From assembly GCA_030426665.1 (NCBI GenBank), contig JAUHYD010000009.1, positions 62,001-126,000 on the forward strand: 64,000 nucleotides of DNA, given 5' to 3'. Positions 55,501 through 63,750 of the stretch are shown piece after piece. The position numbers were made by a program, and so were the translations under genes. This DNA is from Bacteroidia bacterium (GTDB taxonomy: Bacteria; Bacteroidota; Bacteroidia; Chitinophagales; Chitinophagaceae). Within the stretch, counting starts at the first letter, position 1. Each line of letters opens with the position of its first letter. The notes beneath the pieces were generated by a model. The model saw only the letters and a program-made list of their open reading frames with translations, was not told the DNA's origin and searched no databases.

Positions 55501-57702
55501 TTAATGAGAACAACCGCACCCACAGATGCAACCGTTAGTAATTCAAATTCAGTCCTCGTGACTCCTTCCTTAATTATGGGTGATGATTACGTTGGGTTCC
55601 GGGGAAACTTTACAGGGTTTGGCAGGTATATGTTGGTGGATGGTACATTGTGTAATGACCCGGATGCTTTCGCTACCGCCGGTGGACCAACATCGTTTTG
55701 TCTTGGAGGTTCTGTACTGTTAACCGGCCCCACTACTTCAGGTGTAACCTACCAATGGCAGCTTAACGGTAGTGACATCACTGGAGCCACATCGTCAAAT
55801 TATACAGCTTCGCTTGGCGGAGATTATACATTAACTGTTATGGATAGTGGGTGTGATAGCGTGTCCAACATTGTTACAGTTGTGCTGGATTCAGCGTATA
55901 CGCAACCTATAACTGGCAGCCCTGCAGCTTGTATTGGTTTTACTACTGCTCTTTCTTCTGCAACGCCTGGCGGAACTTGGATGTCTACCGCTCCGGCTGT
56001 CGCAACGGTAAGTGCTTCAGGGATTGTAACCGGTATTAGCGCCGGCACAACCGATATTTCATATACAACAACTAATGCGTGCGGTACATCAAGTGCAAAT
56101 GTTATTGTGACGGTAAGTGCGGCTTCACCGGTAGCACCTATTACGGGAACTATGTCTATTTGTGATGGTGCTGCTACCACTTTGAGCAATGCTACTCCCG
56201 GAGGTACATGGGGAAGTAGTGATGTGACCACAGCAACGGTTTCTTCAGCAGGAACTGTTAGTGGAGTTGCGGCCGGAACCGTTACAATCACTTATGGTGT
56301 TACAACGCCATCCGGTTGTGTTTCTTATGCTACCGCAACTATTACGGTAAATCCAAACCCTACACCCATTACGTCTCCTTCCGGAAGCGTAGTGCTGTGC
56401 GCGGGTGTTGGTACGACAATAAATGTAACGCCTGCGGCAGGACACACATATCAGTGGCAGAGCGGCGGTGTAGATGTGCCCGGTGCTACAAGTTCATCTT
56501 TTACGACGAGTGCTGCCGGAAATTATAGGGTCATTGAAACGAGTGCATTTGGATGTCCTGGGGCATCGGCACCTGTTTTCGTAACTGTTGACCCATCTGC
56601 GATTGTTGTTCCTTCAGTTAGTTTGTCTGCGAGTTCCGGATTGGTTATATGTGCGTCTTCACTTGCGCCGGTTACGTACACTGCTACACCTGTAAATGGC
56701 GGCGGTGCTCCTTCATATATGTGGAGTGTAAACGGGACTACCGTGGGTGGTCCGGGTGCAAACTATACTTACACTCCGGCTGATGGTGACGTAATTGCTG
56801 TAATATTGACAAGTAGCATACCTTGCGCTGTACCGAGTACCGCAACAGCATCGGTGACAATGACCGTCAATCCGTTCGTGTCTCCTGCTGTTTCTATCAT
56901 TGCATCCCCAAATGATACAGTATGTGAAGGGGACCCCGTTACATATACTGCAGTCCCGGTAAATGGCGGACCATCACCTGCCTACTTGTGGACAGAGAAC
57001 GGAATCAATGTCGCTACAGGACCTTTCTATGTTACATGGCCTCATAATGGTGATATTATTGTTTGTCACATGACCAGCGATCATCCATGCCTCATTACAG
57101 CTACAGCTTCAAGTGCGCCATTTGTAATGCACGTAGATCCGGTCTCTGTTAACTCTGTGACTATCACAGCGTCGGCAAGTGGAGCCGCTGCAGGTACACC
57201 GGTAACTTATGTTGCAACCGCCCCCAATGCCGGGCCAACCGCTAACTACCAATGGTATGTTGATGGTGTGGCAGTTGCGGGCGCAAATTCAATCACATTC
57301 ACATCAAGTACTATTGCTAATGGGCAAGTGGTAACCTGTGAAGTGACGAGCAGCTATATTTGCTCATTGCCACGTACGGTTATGAGTGGTGGCTATACCG
57401 TTTCTGTTGCATCTGGTGTGGCGGACGTCACTAACGGCATTAGCAAACTGAGCATTATCCCTAACCCGAACAACGGCGTATTCACTCTTTCTGGTAGCAT
57501 AGGTTCTATGTCTGGCACTGAGCTAACAGTCTCTGTTACTAACGTATTGGGTCAGGAAGTTTACAATAAGACAATCACTGTGAATGGTGACAGGGTAGAG
57601 GAACCAATTGTTTTACCTTCTAATACTGCATCAGGAATATATCTGTTGTCCGTTATTGCAGATGGGGTGAAATCAGTGTATCCTGTTTCTGTAAGAAAGT
57701 AA
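52501..57702 (+). CDS. Secreted M4 (thermolysin-type) metallopeptidase with T9SS signal
   Basis: 1733 residues. Signal peptide about 1-25. FTP/PepSY-type propeptide at about 30-235 (SKGLTV-type SGLTVSRYTEYYKGIEVAHG, then DASTGKILFSNQL). Catalytic domain about 240-560: HEIGH at 378-382 with catalytic Glu379, third zinc ligand Glu402 in GALNEAFSD, and NCGVHRNSGLMNYWYY with the His near 480 typical of M4. A Calx-beta-like domain follows (about 580-700), then several Ig/BIG2-like domains (GTWMSTAPAVATVSASGIVTG). The C-terminal ~90 residues (IPNPNNGVFTLSG, VTNVLGQEVYNK, ASGIYLLSVIADG) are a T9SS type A signal. A cell-surface or released protease with several binding domains. Confidence 0.95.
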   Translation: MFSRFSKVSIATFLIALSGSNVNGQQQSAKGVVSEIRNSVDNTLKTLSFSEAADWHQSQAPEIFRQYLGLTDSGPISMVLKNKTVAKSGLTVSRYTEYYKGIEVAHGSFTLAGKGDKVAFMNGNFYTPDENLSNIAVLSEAAAFGKAIEFVGADKYKWENPIEEAFIKEEYNNVDTTFKPKGKLIWVEDIRSRQKDHKLHLAYSFDIYADVPMSRQEVFVDASTGKILFSNQLIKHTAAVGGSRYSGAVPFQSSFVGGTYRLYDSTRGNGVYTRNMNNGTSYGAATQFTSATNTWPVDPDDDVALDAHWGGSMVYDYLLAQHGRLSWNGTDGQLRQYVHYDVDYNNAYWNGSSMTYGDGSGLAAGRFSPLTSLDVTAHEIGHGICQATCGLIYESESGALNEAFSDCWGATIEHWADPHEVDAMPKAPWEMGEEISTEPLRSLNAPLLQGQPNTYGGTNWFDVVGCIPVGGTGGNDNCGVHRNSGLMNYWYYLLTMGGAGTNGNGDDYIVNALGWTNAAKILYGTELALSSTAEYIDCRAVSIATANTLFGPCSPETQSVTSAWYAVGVGPDYVPCAPQIAFTRSLVRVSENAATALCPATKTINIGLKPNGPVISGGSPVANLIVTGSTALPGVDYSLSSSSVVFPAGDTSTQYVTMTIFDNGAVNDDKSIEFAFTVSPMGTGAEIAPYNDSLTIYIDNDDSVPHVGGILYPLLNEGLPVVSDFTSPFYGSQRRARSQYLLFASEMATAGVVPGQPISQIGFEVLTKNSTGAFANFTVSMKNTASPDLYGGFEGGLTQVYTGNHTTNTGLDTIDFNTGTFIWDGVSNVVVQFCYGKNGSSYSDNDMVAGVQQGAYTIGDYNTTNGGSGTGCGLGYSNGNRTVVRPVMRFKQTVSPTPIETVAPTSREVAVFTGQEVYFYDLADDKVIAGVKDADNYLSCVSAAVTQQGIGMTPASFSLINRSRKEIEIIPSLSGSITNADVTMYFDTAELGGVDPSTVYLMRTTAPTDATVSNSNSVLVTPSLIMGDDYVGFRGNFTGFGRYMLVDGTLCNDPDAFATAGGPTSFCLGGSVLLTGPTTSGVTYQWQLNGSDITGATSSNYTASLGGDYTLTVMDSGCDSVSNIVTVVLDSAYTQPITGSPAACIGFTTALSSATPGGTWMSTAPAVATVSASGIVTGISAGTTDISYTTTNACGTSSANVIVTVSAASPVAPITGTMSICDGAATTLSNATPGGTWGSSDVTTATVSSAGTVSGVAAGTVTITYGVTTPSGCVSYATATITVNPNPTPITSPSGSVVLCAGVGTTINVTPAAGHTYQWQSGGVDVPGATSSSFTTSAAGNYRVIETSAFGCPGASAPVFVTVDPSAIVVPSVSLSASSGLVICASSLAPVTYTATPVNGGGAPSYMWSVNGTTVGGPGANYTYTPADGDVIAVILTSSIPCAVPSTATASVTMTVNPFVSPAVSIIASPNDTVCEGDPVTYTAVPVNGGPSPAYLWTENGINVATGPFYVTWPHNGDIIVCHMTSDHPCLITATASSAPFVMHVDPVSVNSVTITASASGAAAGTPVTYVATAPNAGPTANYQWYVDGVAVAGANSITFTSSTIANGQVVTCEVTSSYICSLPRTVMSGGYTVSVASGVADVTNGISKLSIIPNPNNGVFTLSGSIGSMSGTELTVSVTNVLGQEVYNKTITVNGDRVEEPIVLPSNTASGIYLLSVIADGVKSVYPVSVRK

Positions 57703-57725
57703 ATATTGTCAATGATTTTTTGTTG

Positions 57726-57754
57726 AAAGCCGGGCATTTCGTCCGGCTTTTTGT
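57726..57754 (+). terminator. Terminator of the M4 metallopeptidase gene
   Basis: AAAGCCGG/CCGGCTTT stem with a nine-base loop, followed by TTG and a T-rich tail, 23 bases after the stop codon. Confidence 0.8.
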
Positions 57755-57759
57755 TTATT

Positions 57760-58500
57760 ATTTCATTTGAGGCTGCTACAAACCGCATTGCATAAAATCA
57801 ATCAATATGGCTTGATTGCTTGTCTGGGCAAAACGATCGCCTACGAAAGACTGTGCGATAGCCCGTCACCTCGCGCCAGAGTTTACACCGAGGTATCGAA
57901 GTGCCGAAGGGAACTGTTACCCTGTGTGAACAATTTGCTGCGCACAATCACTTTGAAAATGACATTTTGTGCTGTTGCAGCAGCACGCTCCCCTTTAAGG
58001 GTGGGGGTAGTTGCAAATTTAGTTCAACTACTCATCTATCACCCTGAGCGGAGTAGAAGGGGGACAGTGTGCGCTGGCTACCACAAATTACCTGTCATGC
58101 TGACGATAGGAAGCAACTAAACGGTTTTGCAGATACGCATTATCCATCAAGTCAATTAGCAGCACTTTAAGTCAGTTGGGAGACTTAAAACATCTTTGAA
58201 TCAGGAAACATACGCCAAACTTTGGTTTTAAATACGCAAAGTGGGGTAAATGATATGTGCAGCAATACTGAACAGACACAAAGAACAAAAAGCAAGGGAA
58301 GACACCACGAGAACTCCCCTCCTGTTTTTAGGAGGGGGCGCTGTGAAAATGCGCAGCCATTTTCACAGCCGGGGTGGTAAAATGTCCGAAACCACAGGAA
58401 ACAATAATTGAAGGTTTTACAATACCGGGGCCGTGGCACCTGAAAAGCCGGTAAAATCCAGAAAATAGCCACCAACTAAACAACGCGACTCAACAAAAAG
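57760..58500. repeat. Repeat-rich, gene-poor stretch with hairpins
   Basis: About 740 bases with no convincing gene. CACCCTGAGCGGAGTAGAAGGG near 58040 and CCTGTCATGCTGACGATAGG near 58091 resemble dispersed extragenic repeats of Bacteroidota. CCCCTCCT/AGGAGGGG (58316-58337) and a perfect 12-bp hairpin GCTGTGAAAATG/CATTTTCACAGC (58340-58369) stand side by side. It looks like accumulated or decaying intergenic repeats. Confidence 0.6.
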
Positions 58501-58884
58501 ATGCGAATAAAATACACCCTTTCCGTTTCCAATCAGAAAAAAGTCTGCTCGCGTGTACATGCCTACCAGAGTAATGCTTGGTGGCGATTATCATATACAA
58601 GACGACTATTAAGCAATGTGACCCTTTTGATGAATACTGCCAGTAGAAGCAGGCTTGGCAACTCCTACTATAATCAGCTCACTGTTACTCCCAGATATGA
58701 AACCAAGGATGTGAGTATGGGATTGCCACTTACATATAGCACACTATCAAGCAGGTTTAAAGTCGGTTTGGGTATTCTTACCAGAGGCTTCTTTATTGGT
58801 AGCGATGATTTGCTCTCAGCTTTTGTGAAAAGTGAATATGGCATTAACCTATATGCCGGTTTGAATGTGCCGATATATAAGTAG
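58501..58884 (+). pseudogene. Remnant of an outer-membrane protein (DUF5723-like C-terminus)
   Basis: 127 codons. The last ~55 residues (MGLPLTYSTLSSRFKVGLGILTRGFFIGSDDLLSAF, then YGINLYAGLNVPI) match the C-terminal barrel strands of the DUF5723 outer-membrane family, where FIGSDN-LL and Y-GL-VPI are conserved. The usual several hundred residues before them are missing, and the first ~70 residues do not look like them. Probably a truncated relic in the decayed stretch; an intact small gene is less likely. Confidence 0.5.
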
Positions 58885-59230
58885 TGCAACGGGTTCTACC
58901 ATTGTCGGTGTTCCCTACCAACAATCTCATGCATGGCCGGAATTGGCAATCAAAGACAACACGGAGTAAGAGATGTCACTCATTAAAGTGAACCTTTACA
59001 CGTATCGCCTCGACGGAAATGAATCAACGATAAAAACTATTCTTATATTTGAGGAGATATCTGTTTATCTGCTCGAGGTAATTCAAAGACGAAGGGAGAC
59101 CCTTCGAATAGTGGAAATTGGGACGCATCTGTTTATATGCTCGAGGTTGTCAGCGAGGAACAATGACAACGGTGAACAACCACTACGGAAATTGCTACTA
59201 AACTAGAATAAGCAGAATATAGAAAGCAAA
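58885..59230. repeat. Gap with a 21-bp direct repeat
   Basis: 346 bases without a convincing gene. ATCTGTTTATCTGCTCGAGG at 59059 and ATCTGTTTATATGCTCGAGG at 59127 are 21-bp repeats (with a final T) with one mismatch, 68 bases apart. The remainder has no recognised feature; it leads into the island-family paralogue. Confidence 0.6.
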
Positions 59231-59785
59231 ATGACACAAAAAAAGACACCGCTTGAAGTGCTTGGAGATAGGGCTTACCTTTCTATGTGGGGCAAGGGAG
59301 TGATTGGGCTTGTAGGTGGGATTATATTGACGGTCCTTGGTTTCTTTAGAAGGCATGAGCAAAATGAAATTTTGCAAGAGCTTGAGAAACCTATAGTACA
59401 AGTTAAAATGCACGTCATAAATTTTACTTTTGGAAAAATGAGAAGGGAGTATATAATTGATCACTTTACTGAATTGGGGGTAGATAGTTCTTCTGCGATG
59501 AATGTTTACCAATATATATGCGATATGGCTTTGGGCGGATCCCTAGTTAATCGAATAAATAATAAACAGTTAGATAGTGTAAACAAATTACTTAGTTCTC
59601 GTGAAGATTCCAAGTCGGTATTTTGTGTTGAAAATGTAAAGACGGACCAGAGTTTTATTATTGTATATAGAGATCATAAAATCATAAATATAGTTTCTTG
59701 TCGGCCAATTGATAGTATTATTTACCCCGCTCGTTCAATAGTAACATCCTATCCTGATGATTTAAGAAAGGGTGCAATTGAGTAG
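59231..59785 (+). CDS. Second member of the island membrane-protein family
   Basis: 184 residues, homologous to the protein at 50650 (shared PLEVLGDRAYLSM.GKGVIGL, then DSVNKLL, SVF.VEN, SFIIVYR and IINIVSCRPIDSIIYPAR). One membrane segment at about 21-39, soluble C-domain. Its C-terminus (SIVTSYPDDLRKGAIE) is the intact family form. It has no RHS toxin beside it, so if the family is an immunity family this is an orphan copy. Low GC. Confidence 0.6.
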   Translation: MTQKKTPLEVLGDRAYLSMWGKGVIGLVGGIILTVLGFFRRHEQNEILQELEKPIVQVKMHVINFTFGKMRREYIIDHFTELGVDSSSAMNVYQYICDMALGGSLVNRINNKQLDSVNKLLSSREDSKSVFCVENVKTDQSFIIVYRDHKIINIVSCRPIDSIIYPARSIVTSYPDDLRKGAIE

Positions 59786-59910
59786 TGTTTATAGGCTTGA
59801 TTAAGGGGTAAAGTATAAATAATAAGTTCCGGCAAAGCGAAGGTTGTATTTGTAAAGACGGCAATATTAGAGGAATTGGGTTTCAGGCTGGTAACATTGA
59901 AAAGTAGAAT

Positions 59911-60222
59911 ATGAAGAAAATTGTTATTGCTGTCTGTATTGTAGGACTTGCTTCATGTAAAATAGATATAGATAGAGAGTATGTAATTAAATCTTTGTGG
60001 CTTCATGATAGCGGATTTTCTATTACTGGTCACGATTTTTTGAGGTTAGAAGGTGGGTTTGATAGTGCGTATTGTCGTTTGAATAATGATACGATTTTTG
60101 TGAGGGGTGTTCCAAAAGCAAAGATTATATCATTTGAATATGAAAATATGGATATGTATGTCCAGTCTATTACATCAGACTCAGTTGGGCTGTATTTGAA
60201 CATGGCTCAGTTTGAAAGATAG
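59911..60222 (+). CDS. Small lipoprotein of unknown function
   Basis: 103 residues. Signal MKKIVIAVCIVGLASC (Cys16) predicts a lipoprotein. The mature part is a short beta-rich domain (GFSITGHDFLRLEGGFDSAY, DTIFVRGVPKAKIISFEY, YVQSITSDSVGLYLNM). Not recognised. 125 bases after the island-family paralogue and in the same AT-rich style; a lipoprotein immunity role by analogy with 48672 is possible but unsupported. A degraded palindromic module follows at 60268-60300. Confidence 0.55.
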   Translation: MKKIVIAVCIVGLASCKIDIDREYVIKSLWLHDSGFSITGHDFLRLEGGFDSAYCRLNNDTIFVRGVPKAKIISFEYENMDMYVQSITSDSVGLYLNMAQFER

Positions 60223-60518
60223 AAACAGGTTCGTTGACGAATTAGCATTTCTGACATTGCATTTTTGGCTTGGCGTAGCCTAAGTCCCATTGTGGTATTC
60301 AGTTCGCCCCACTCATGGTTTGTATTTACAATCTGAGTAGAACCCTAACTATCAAAATAAAAACAATTCCAAAAAATATTTTCCTTCACTCATAGGGGTA
60401 TCTTCTTTTCTGATTGTCACTATAACATAACGCACTAAAGCACATTTCTTAATCCATTTTTTATACACGTCTCCTGCCCGCCATTCGGGCGGCAATGGGA
60501 AAATTATATCTGACACAA

Positions 60519-62900
60519 ATGAATACACAAATGAGATTTGCCACATTTTTATTAGCAGCATTGTTCTTCGGGATGGCAGGTTATACACAGACATTACAAA
60601 CCATAACAGGGAAGGTTTATGACGAAGCTTCTAAAGCGCCACTTACGGGTGTGGTAGTGGTATTGATGAATGTAGAGCCGGCAAAGGGCACTGTAACTGA
60701 TATTGATGGTAATTTCAAGTTGCTGGGTGTGCCCATTGGCAGACAGTCATTTAAGGTGTCCTACACGGGTTATGAGGAGCGCGTATTGAGCGGTGTGGTA
60801 GTTACTGCCGGAAAGGAAGTAAATCTGAACATCAATTTGCAAGAGGCACTACACGCACTCAATGAGGTGGTTGTTTCTTACGACAAAGCAAAGGATAAGA
60901 CGCGCACCAACAACGATATGGCGCAGGTGAGCTCCCGTGCATTTAATGTCGACGAAACCAAGCGTTATGCTGGCGCATTAGGAGATCCCTCTCGCATGGC
61001 TGCCAATTTCGCAGGGGTAGGGTCCGGCAATGATGCCCGCAACGACATAATAGTTCGTGGTAACTCTCCGACGGGTATGCTCTGGCAGATGGAGGGTATC
61101 AACATTCCCAACCCCAATCATTTCGGGTCGCTGACAAATACCGGAGGACCTGTGAGTATGCTCAACAACAACAACATTGATAAGTCGGACTTTCTGACCA
61201 GTGCTTTTCCCGCTCAATACGGAAATGCGGTAGCAGGCGTGTTTGATATGAAGTTGAGAGATGGCAATCACAACAAGAGTGAGTTTCTGGCACAAGTTGG
61301 TTTCAATGGTTTTGAGTTGGGTGCAGAAGGGCCGCTCGGTAAGAAGAAGAATACGTCATACCTAATCAACTATCGTTATTCTACACTTGGTTTATTTCAG
61401 AAAATGGGTATCAGTTTCGGCACCGGTGCGGCTGTTCCATTGTATCAGGATGTAAACTTTAAGGTTACATCAAAGCTCAGTAAAAAGTCGGAAGTGTCGT
61501 TATTCGGGTTTAGTGGCACCAGTGCTATCGATTTTTTGGGAAAGGATGTCGACTCGAATAATGTGGCGCTATATGGTGGCGACCCTTATTCTGATGAGCG
61601 AAATAAATTCGGAGCCACTATGACCGGACTTTCCTATAAATATCATTTGTCAGACAAAACGTTTTCAACTTTGACAGTAGGGTATAGTGGTTCAATGCAG
61701 CGCTATCAGGAAGACTCTTTGAGCAAGGCAGACTATACTCCATTCCCTCGTGGATTTGGAAAGCTAACAAATGACAAGGTTTCGCTCGTATGGTCGCTTA
61801 CTCATAAGGTAAACGCCAGAAACAATATACAGACGGGCGTTACGTATGACAAAGTAGGCTACAACCTCTTAAATAAAGAAATTTACCCGGATGGTAACGA
61901 AGACATCTATATAGACAGGGGGGGGAGTTATGGTCTTGCGCAGTCTTATGTTCAATGGAAGCATAGGTTTAATAACAAGCTATCTTCAGTAACGGGGGTA
62001 CATGCGCAGTATTTGTCGCTCAACAATACATATGCAGCCGAGCCACGTGCTAGTATGCGTTATGTGTTGGGAAAAGGACAGGCTATTGGAATAGGTTATG
62101 GTATGCACCATCAGACACAAAACATATATACCTACTTTGTACAGACAAACACGGCAAATGGACCTCTGCTAACAAACAAAAATCTGGGATTGACACGCAG
62201 TCACCACTTGGTGCTTAGTTATGACAAGAACATTAACGAGCACTTGCGACTGAAAGCCGAAACCTATTATCAGTTATTAGGTAATGTGCCTGTAGAGCAG
62301 CGAGCATCTTCCTTTTCTGCACTGAACGTTGGTGCTGACTATGGGACTACTGATGTCGACAGCCTTGTCAACAAAGGAAAGGGTTATAACTACGGTTTAG
62401 AGCTGACAGTAGAACGTTTTTTCAACAAAGGGTATTATTTTCTGCTTACCGGGTCTTTGTTTAACTCACGCTATACCGGTAGCAATGGTGTGGAGCACAA
62501 TACAGCTTTCAATACCGGTAGAGTGGTAAATGTCCTTGCCGGAAAAGAGTTTAAGGTAGGTAAGAAAAACAATGTACTGGCACTTAATCTGAAAGTGTCA
62601 AGCGTGGGTGGTAGAAAGATAACGCCATTGGATTTCGCGGCATCGCAAAAGGCAGGAAAGAGTATTTACAGAGACGATCTGGCGTTCTCTGAAAAGCAGC
62701 CGGACTATTTCCGTACAGACTTTAGAATTGCCTATCGTAAGGAATATAAGAAAAGCACCCTGGAAATGGCAATTGACTTCCAAAATCTTACTAATAACAA
62801 AAACGTATTTGAACAGTATTATGATGCTGATAATAACAAGGTTGTAACTGAATATCAGCAAAGCTTTTTCCCCGTACCTACCATTCGGTTTACCTTCTAA
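60519..62900 (+). CDS. TonB-dependent outer-membrane receptor (carboxypeptidase-regulatory-like N-domain)
   Basis: 794 residues from the ATG at 60519; further in-frame ATGs lie at 60495 and 60531. Signal peptide is MRFATFLLAALFFGMAGYTQ. Residues about 25-110 are the carboxypeptidase-D regulatory-like domain (ITGKVYDEASKAPLTGVVVVL). The plug domain follows (DIIVRGNSPTGMLWQMEGINIPNPNHFGS, GNAVAGVFDMKLRDGN), then a ~600-residue beta-barrel ending FFPVPTIRFTF with a C-terminal aromatic. No SusD partner is adjacent, so the ligand (siderophore, metal complex or peptide) is unknown. Ends at the terminator at 62930. Confidence 0.92.
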   Translation: MNTQMRFATFLLAALFFGMAGYTQTLQTITGKVYDEASKAPLTGVVVVLMNVEPAKGTVTDIDGNFKLLGVPIGRQSFKVSYTGYEERVLSGVVVTAGKEVNLNINLQEALHALNEVVVSYDKAKDKTRTNNDMAQVSSRAFNVDETKRYAGALGDPSRMAANFAGVGSGNDARNDIIVRGNSPTGMLWQMEGINIPNPNHFGSLTNTGGPVSMLNNNNIDKSDFLTSAFPAQYGNAVAGVFDMKLRDGNHNKSEFLAQVGFNGFELGAEGPLGKKKNTSYLINYRYSTLGLFQKMGISFGTGAAVPLYQDVNFKVTSKLSKKSEVSLFGFSGTSAIDFLGKDVDSNNVALYGGDPYSDERNKFGATMTGLSYKYHLSDKTFSTLTVGYSGSMQRYQEDSLSKADYTPFPRGFGKLTNDKVSLVWSLTHKVNARNNIQTGVTYDKVGYNLLNKEIYPDGNEDIYIDRGGSYGLAQSYVQWKHRFNNKLSSVTGVHAQYLSLNNTYAAEPRASMRYVLGKGQAIGIGYGMHHQTQNIYTYFVQTNTANGPLLTNKNLGLTRSHHLVLSYDKNINEHLRLKAETYYQLLGNVPVEQRASSFSALNVGADYGTTDVDSLVNKGKGYNYGLELTVERFFNKGYYFLLTGSLFNSRYTGSNGVEHNTAFNTGRVVNVLAGKEFKVGKKNNVLALNLKVSSVGGRKITPLDFAASQKAGKSIYRDDLAFSEKQPDYFRTDFRIAYRKEYKKSTLEMAIDFQNLTNNKNVFEQYYDADNNKVVTEYQQSFFPVPTIRFTF

Positions 62901-62929
62901 GGAAATGTGAGTATCGGTTAATGCAAAGT

Positions 62930-62962
62930 GCCTCGTAAGTGTCTACTTATGGGGCTATTTTG
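62930..62962 (+). terminator. Terminator of the TonB receptor gene
   Basis: Eleven-pair stem GCCTCGTAAGT/ACTTATGGGGC (two G-U pairs) with a four-base loop and a following TATTTTG tail, about 30 bases after the stop. Confidence 0.65.
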
Positions 62963-63036
62963 TTTGCTGCAACAGTGCTACTTTAGATTGCCGGAATGCT
63001 ATATTAAGAGAAAGATACTTAGTGTATCTAATGGTG

Positions 63037-63750
63037 CTAAATTTTGAAGCGGTATGCTATGCCAATATGAATTACCTGGTACATATTGGTGAGCCGCCGC
63101 TTAAAAGCATCATCCATTCTCGAAATAATTTCTTCCATTTCAGCATTTGTAAGATTGGCGGGGCTAGCAATTATTTTATAAGAAGGTTTGGGATGCTGAA
63201 ACCAAGCCGGAGTCCATTCTATATTGGCAGATATATGTTTGGAGAAATTATGTTGATAACCTATTCCCAGTCCTAGTCCCCAGCCTCCCGAACGCCGTTG
63301 TTCTATTCTGATACCGTTAATCTTTGGCTCTTCTATTATCGTACGTTTCTGTACGTTGTAGCTCATGTCTTCCTGACTCTCTCCGTTAACTACAATTCCG
63401 GCAGAGACATAAGCACCACATTTGAATGGGGTATACCGCCCTTGAATCAATAATCTTGGAGCCGAATAATACGTAGCCCTTACCAGCCCGCCTAGTTCAG
63501 CAGATTTTGCATTAAATGACGAATTGTTCTTTTTTATTTCATCTCGCAATTGGTAAATAGCGCCTACATAGAGCTTATCCGTAATAAAATAACCGCCGGT
63601 CAAGCTGGTTTTAAAGCTGCCATGTATTGGGAAGTTCCCTATGCCGAGTCCGCCTTGCCAGGTATTAGCCGTATTTGGAATGATTTCTCTGGCTTCAACT
63701 ACGAAATGGCTACAAGCAAAAATGGTTAATATTATAAGTCTTTTTATCAT
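63037..63750 (-). CDS. Outer-membrane beta-barrel protein
   Basis: 237 residues. Signal peptide about 1-20 (MIKRLIILTIFACSHFVVEA). Short amphipathic strands (GGLGIGNFPIHGSFKTSLTGGYFI, KLYVGAIYQLRDEI, WGLGLGIGYQHNFS) and a C-terminal FKI with aromatic residues two strands before suggest an 8-stranded barrel. A charged insert sits near residues 200-220. No named family is recognised. It faces the TonB receptor gene convergently. Confidence 0.65.
   Translation of the reverse strand: MIKRLIILTIFACSHFVVEAREIIPNTANTWQGGLGIGNFPIHGSFKTSLTGGYFITDKLYVGAIYQLRDEIKKNNSSFNAKSAELGGLVRATYYSAPRLLIQGRYTPFKCGAYVSAGIVVNGESQEDMSYNVQKRTIIEEPKINGIRIEQRRSGGWGLGLGIGYQHNFSKHISANIEWTPAWFQHPKPSYKIIASPANLTNAEMEEIISRMDDAFKRRLTNMYQVIHIGIAYRFKI

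Noticed and set aside
57767-58120. 117-codon open frame on the plus strand
   Set aside because: Arg/Cys/Ala-rich translation with no signal or domain, lying on repeat-like intergenic sequence (CCCTGAGCGGAG-type); judged non-coding.
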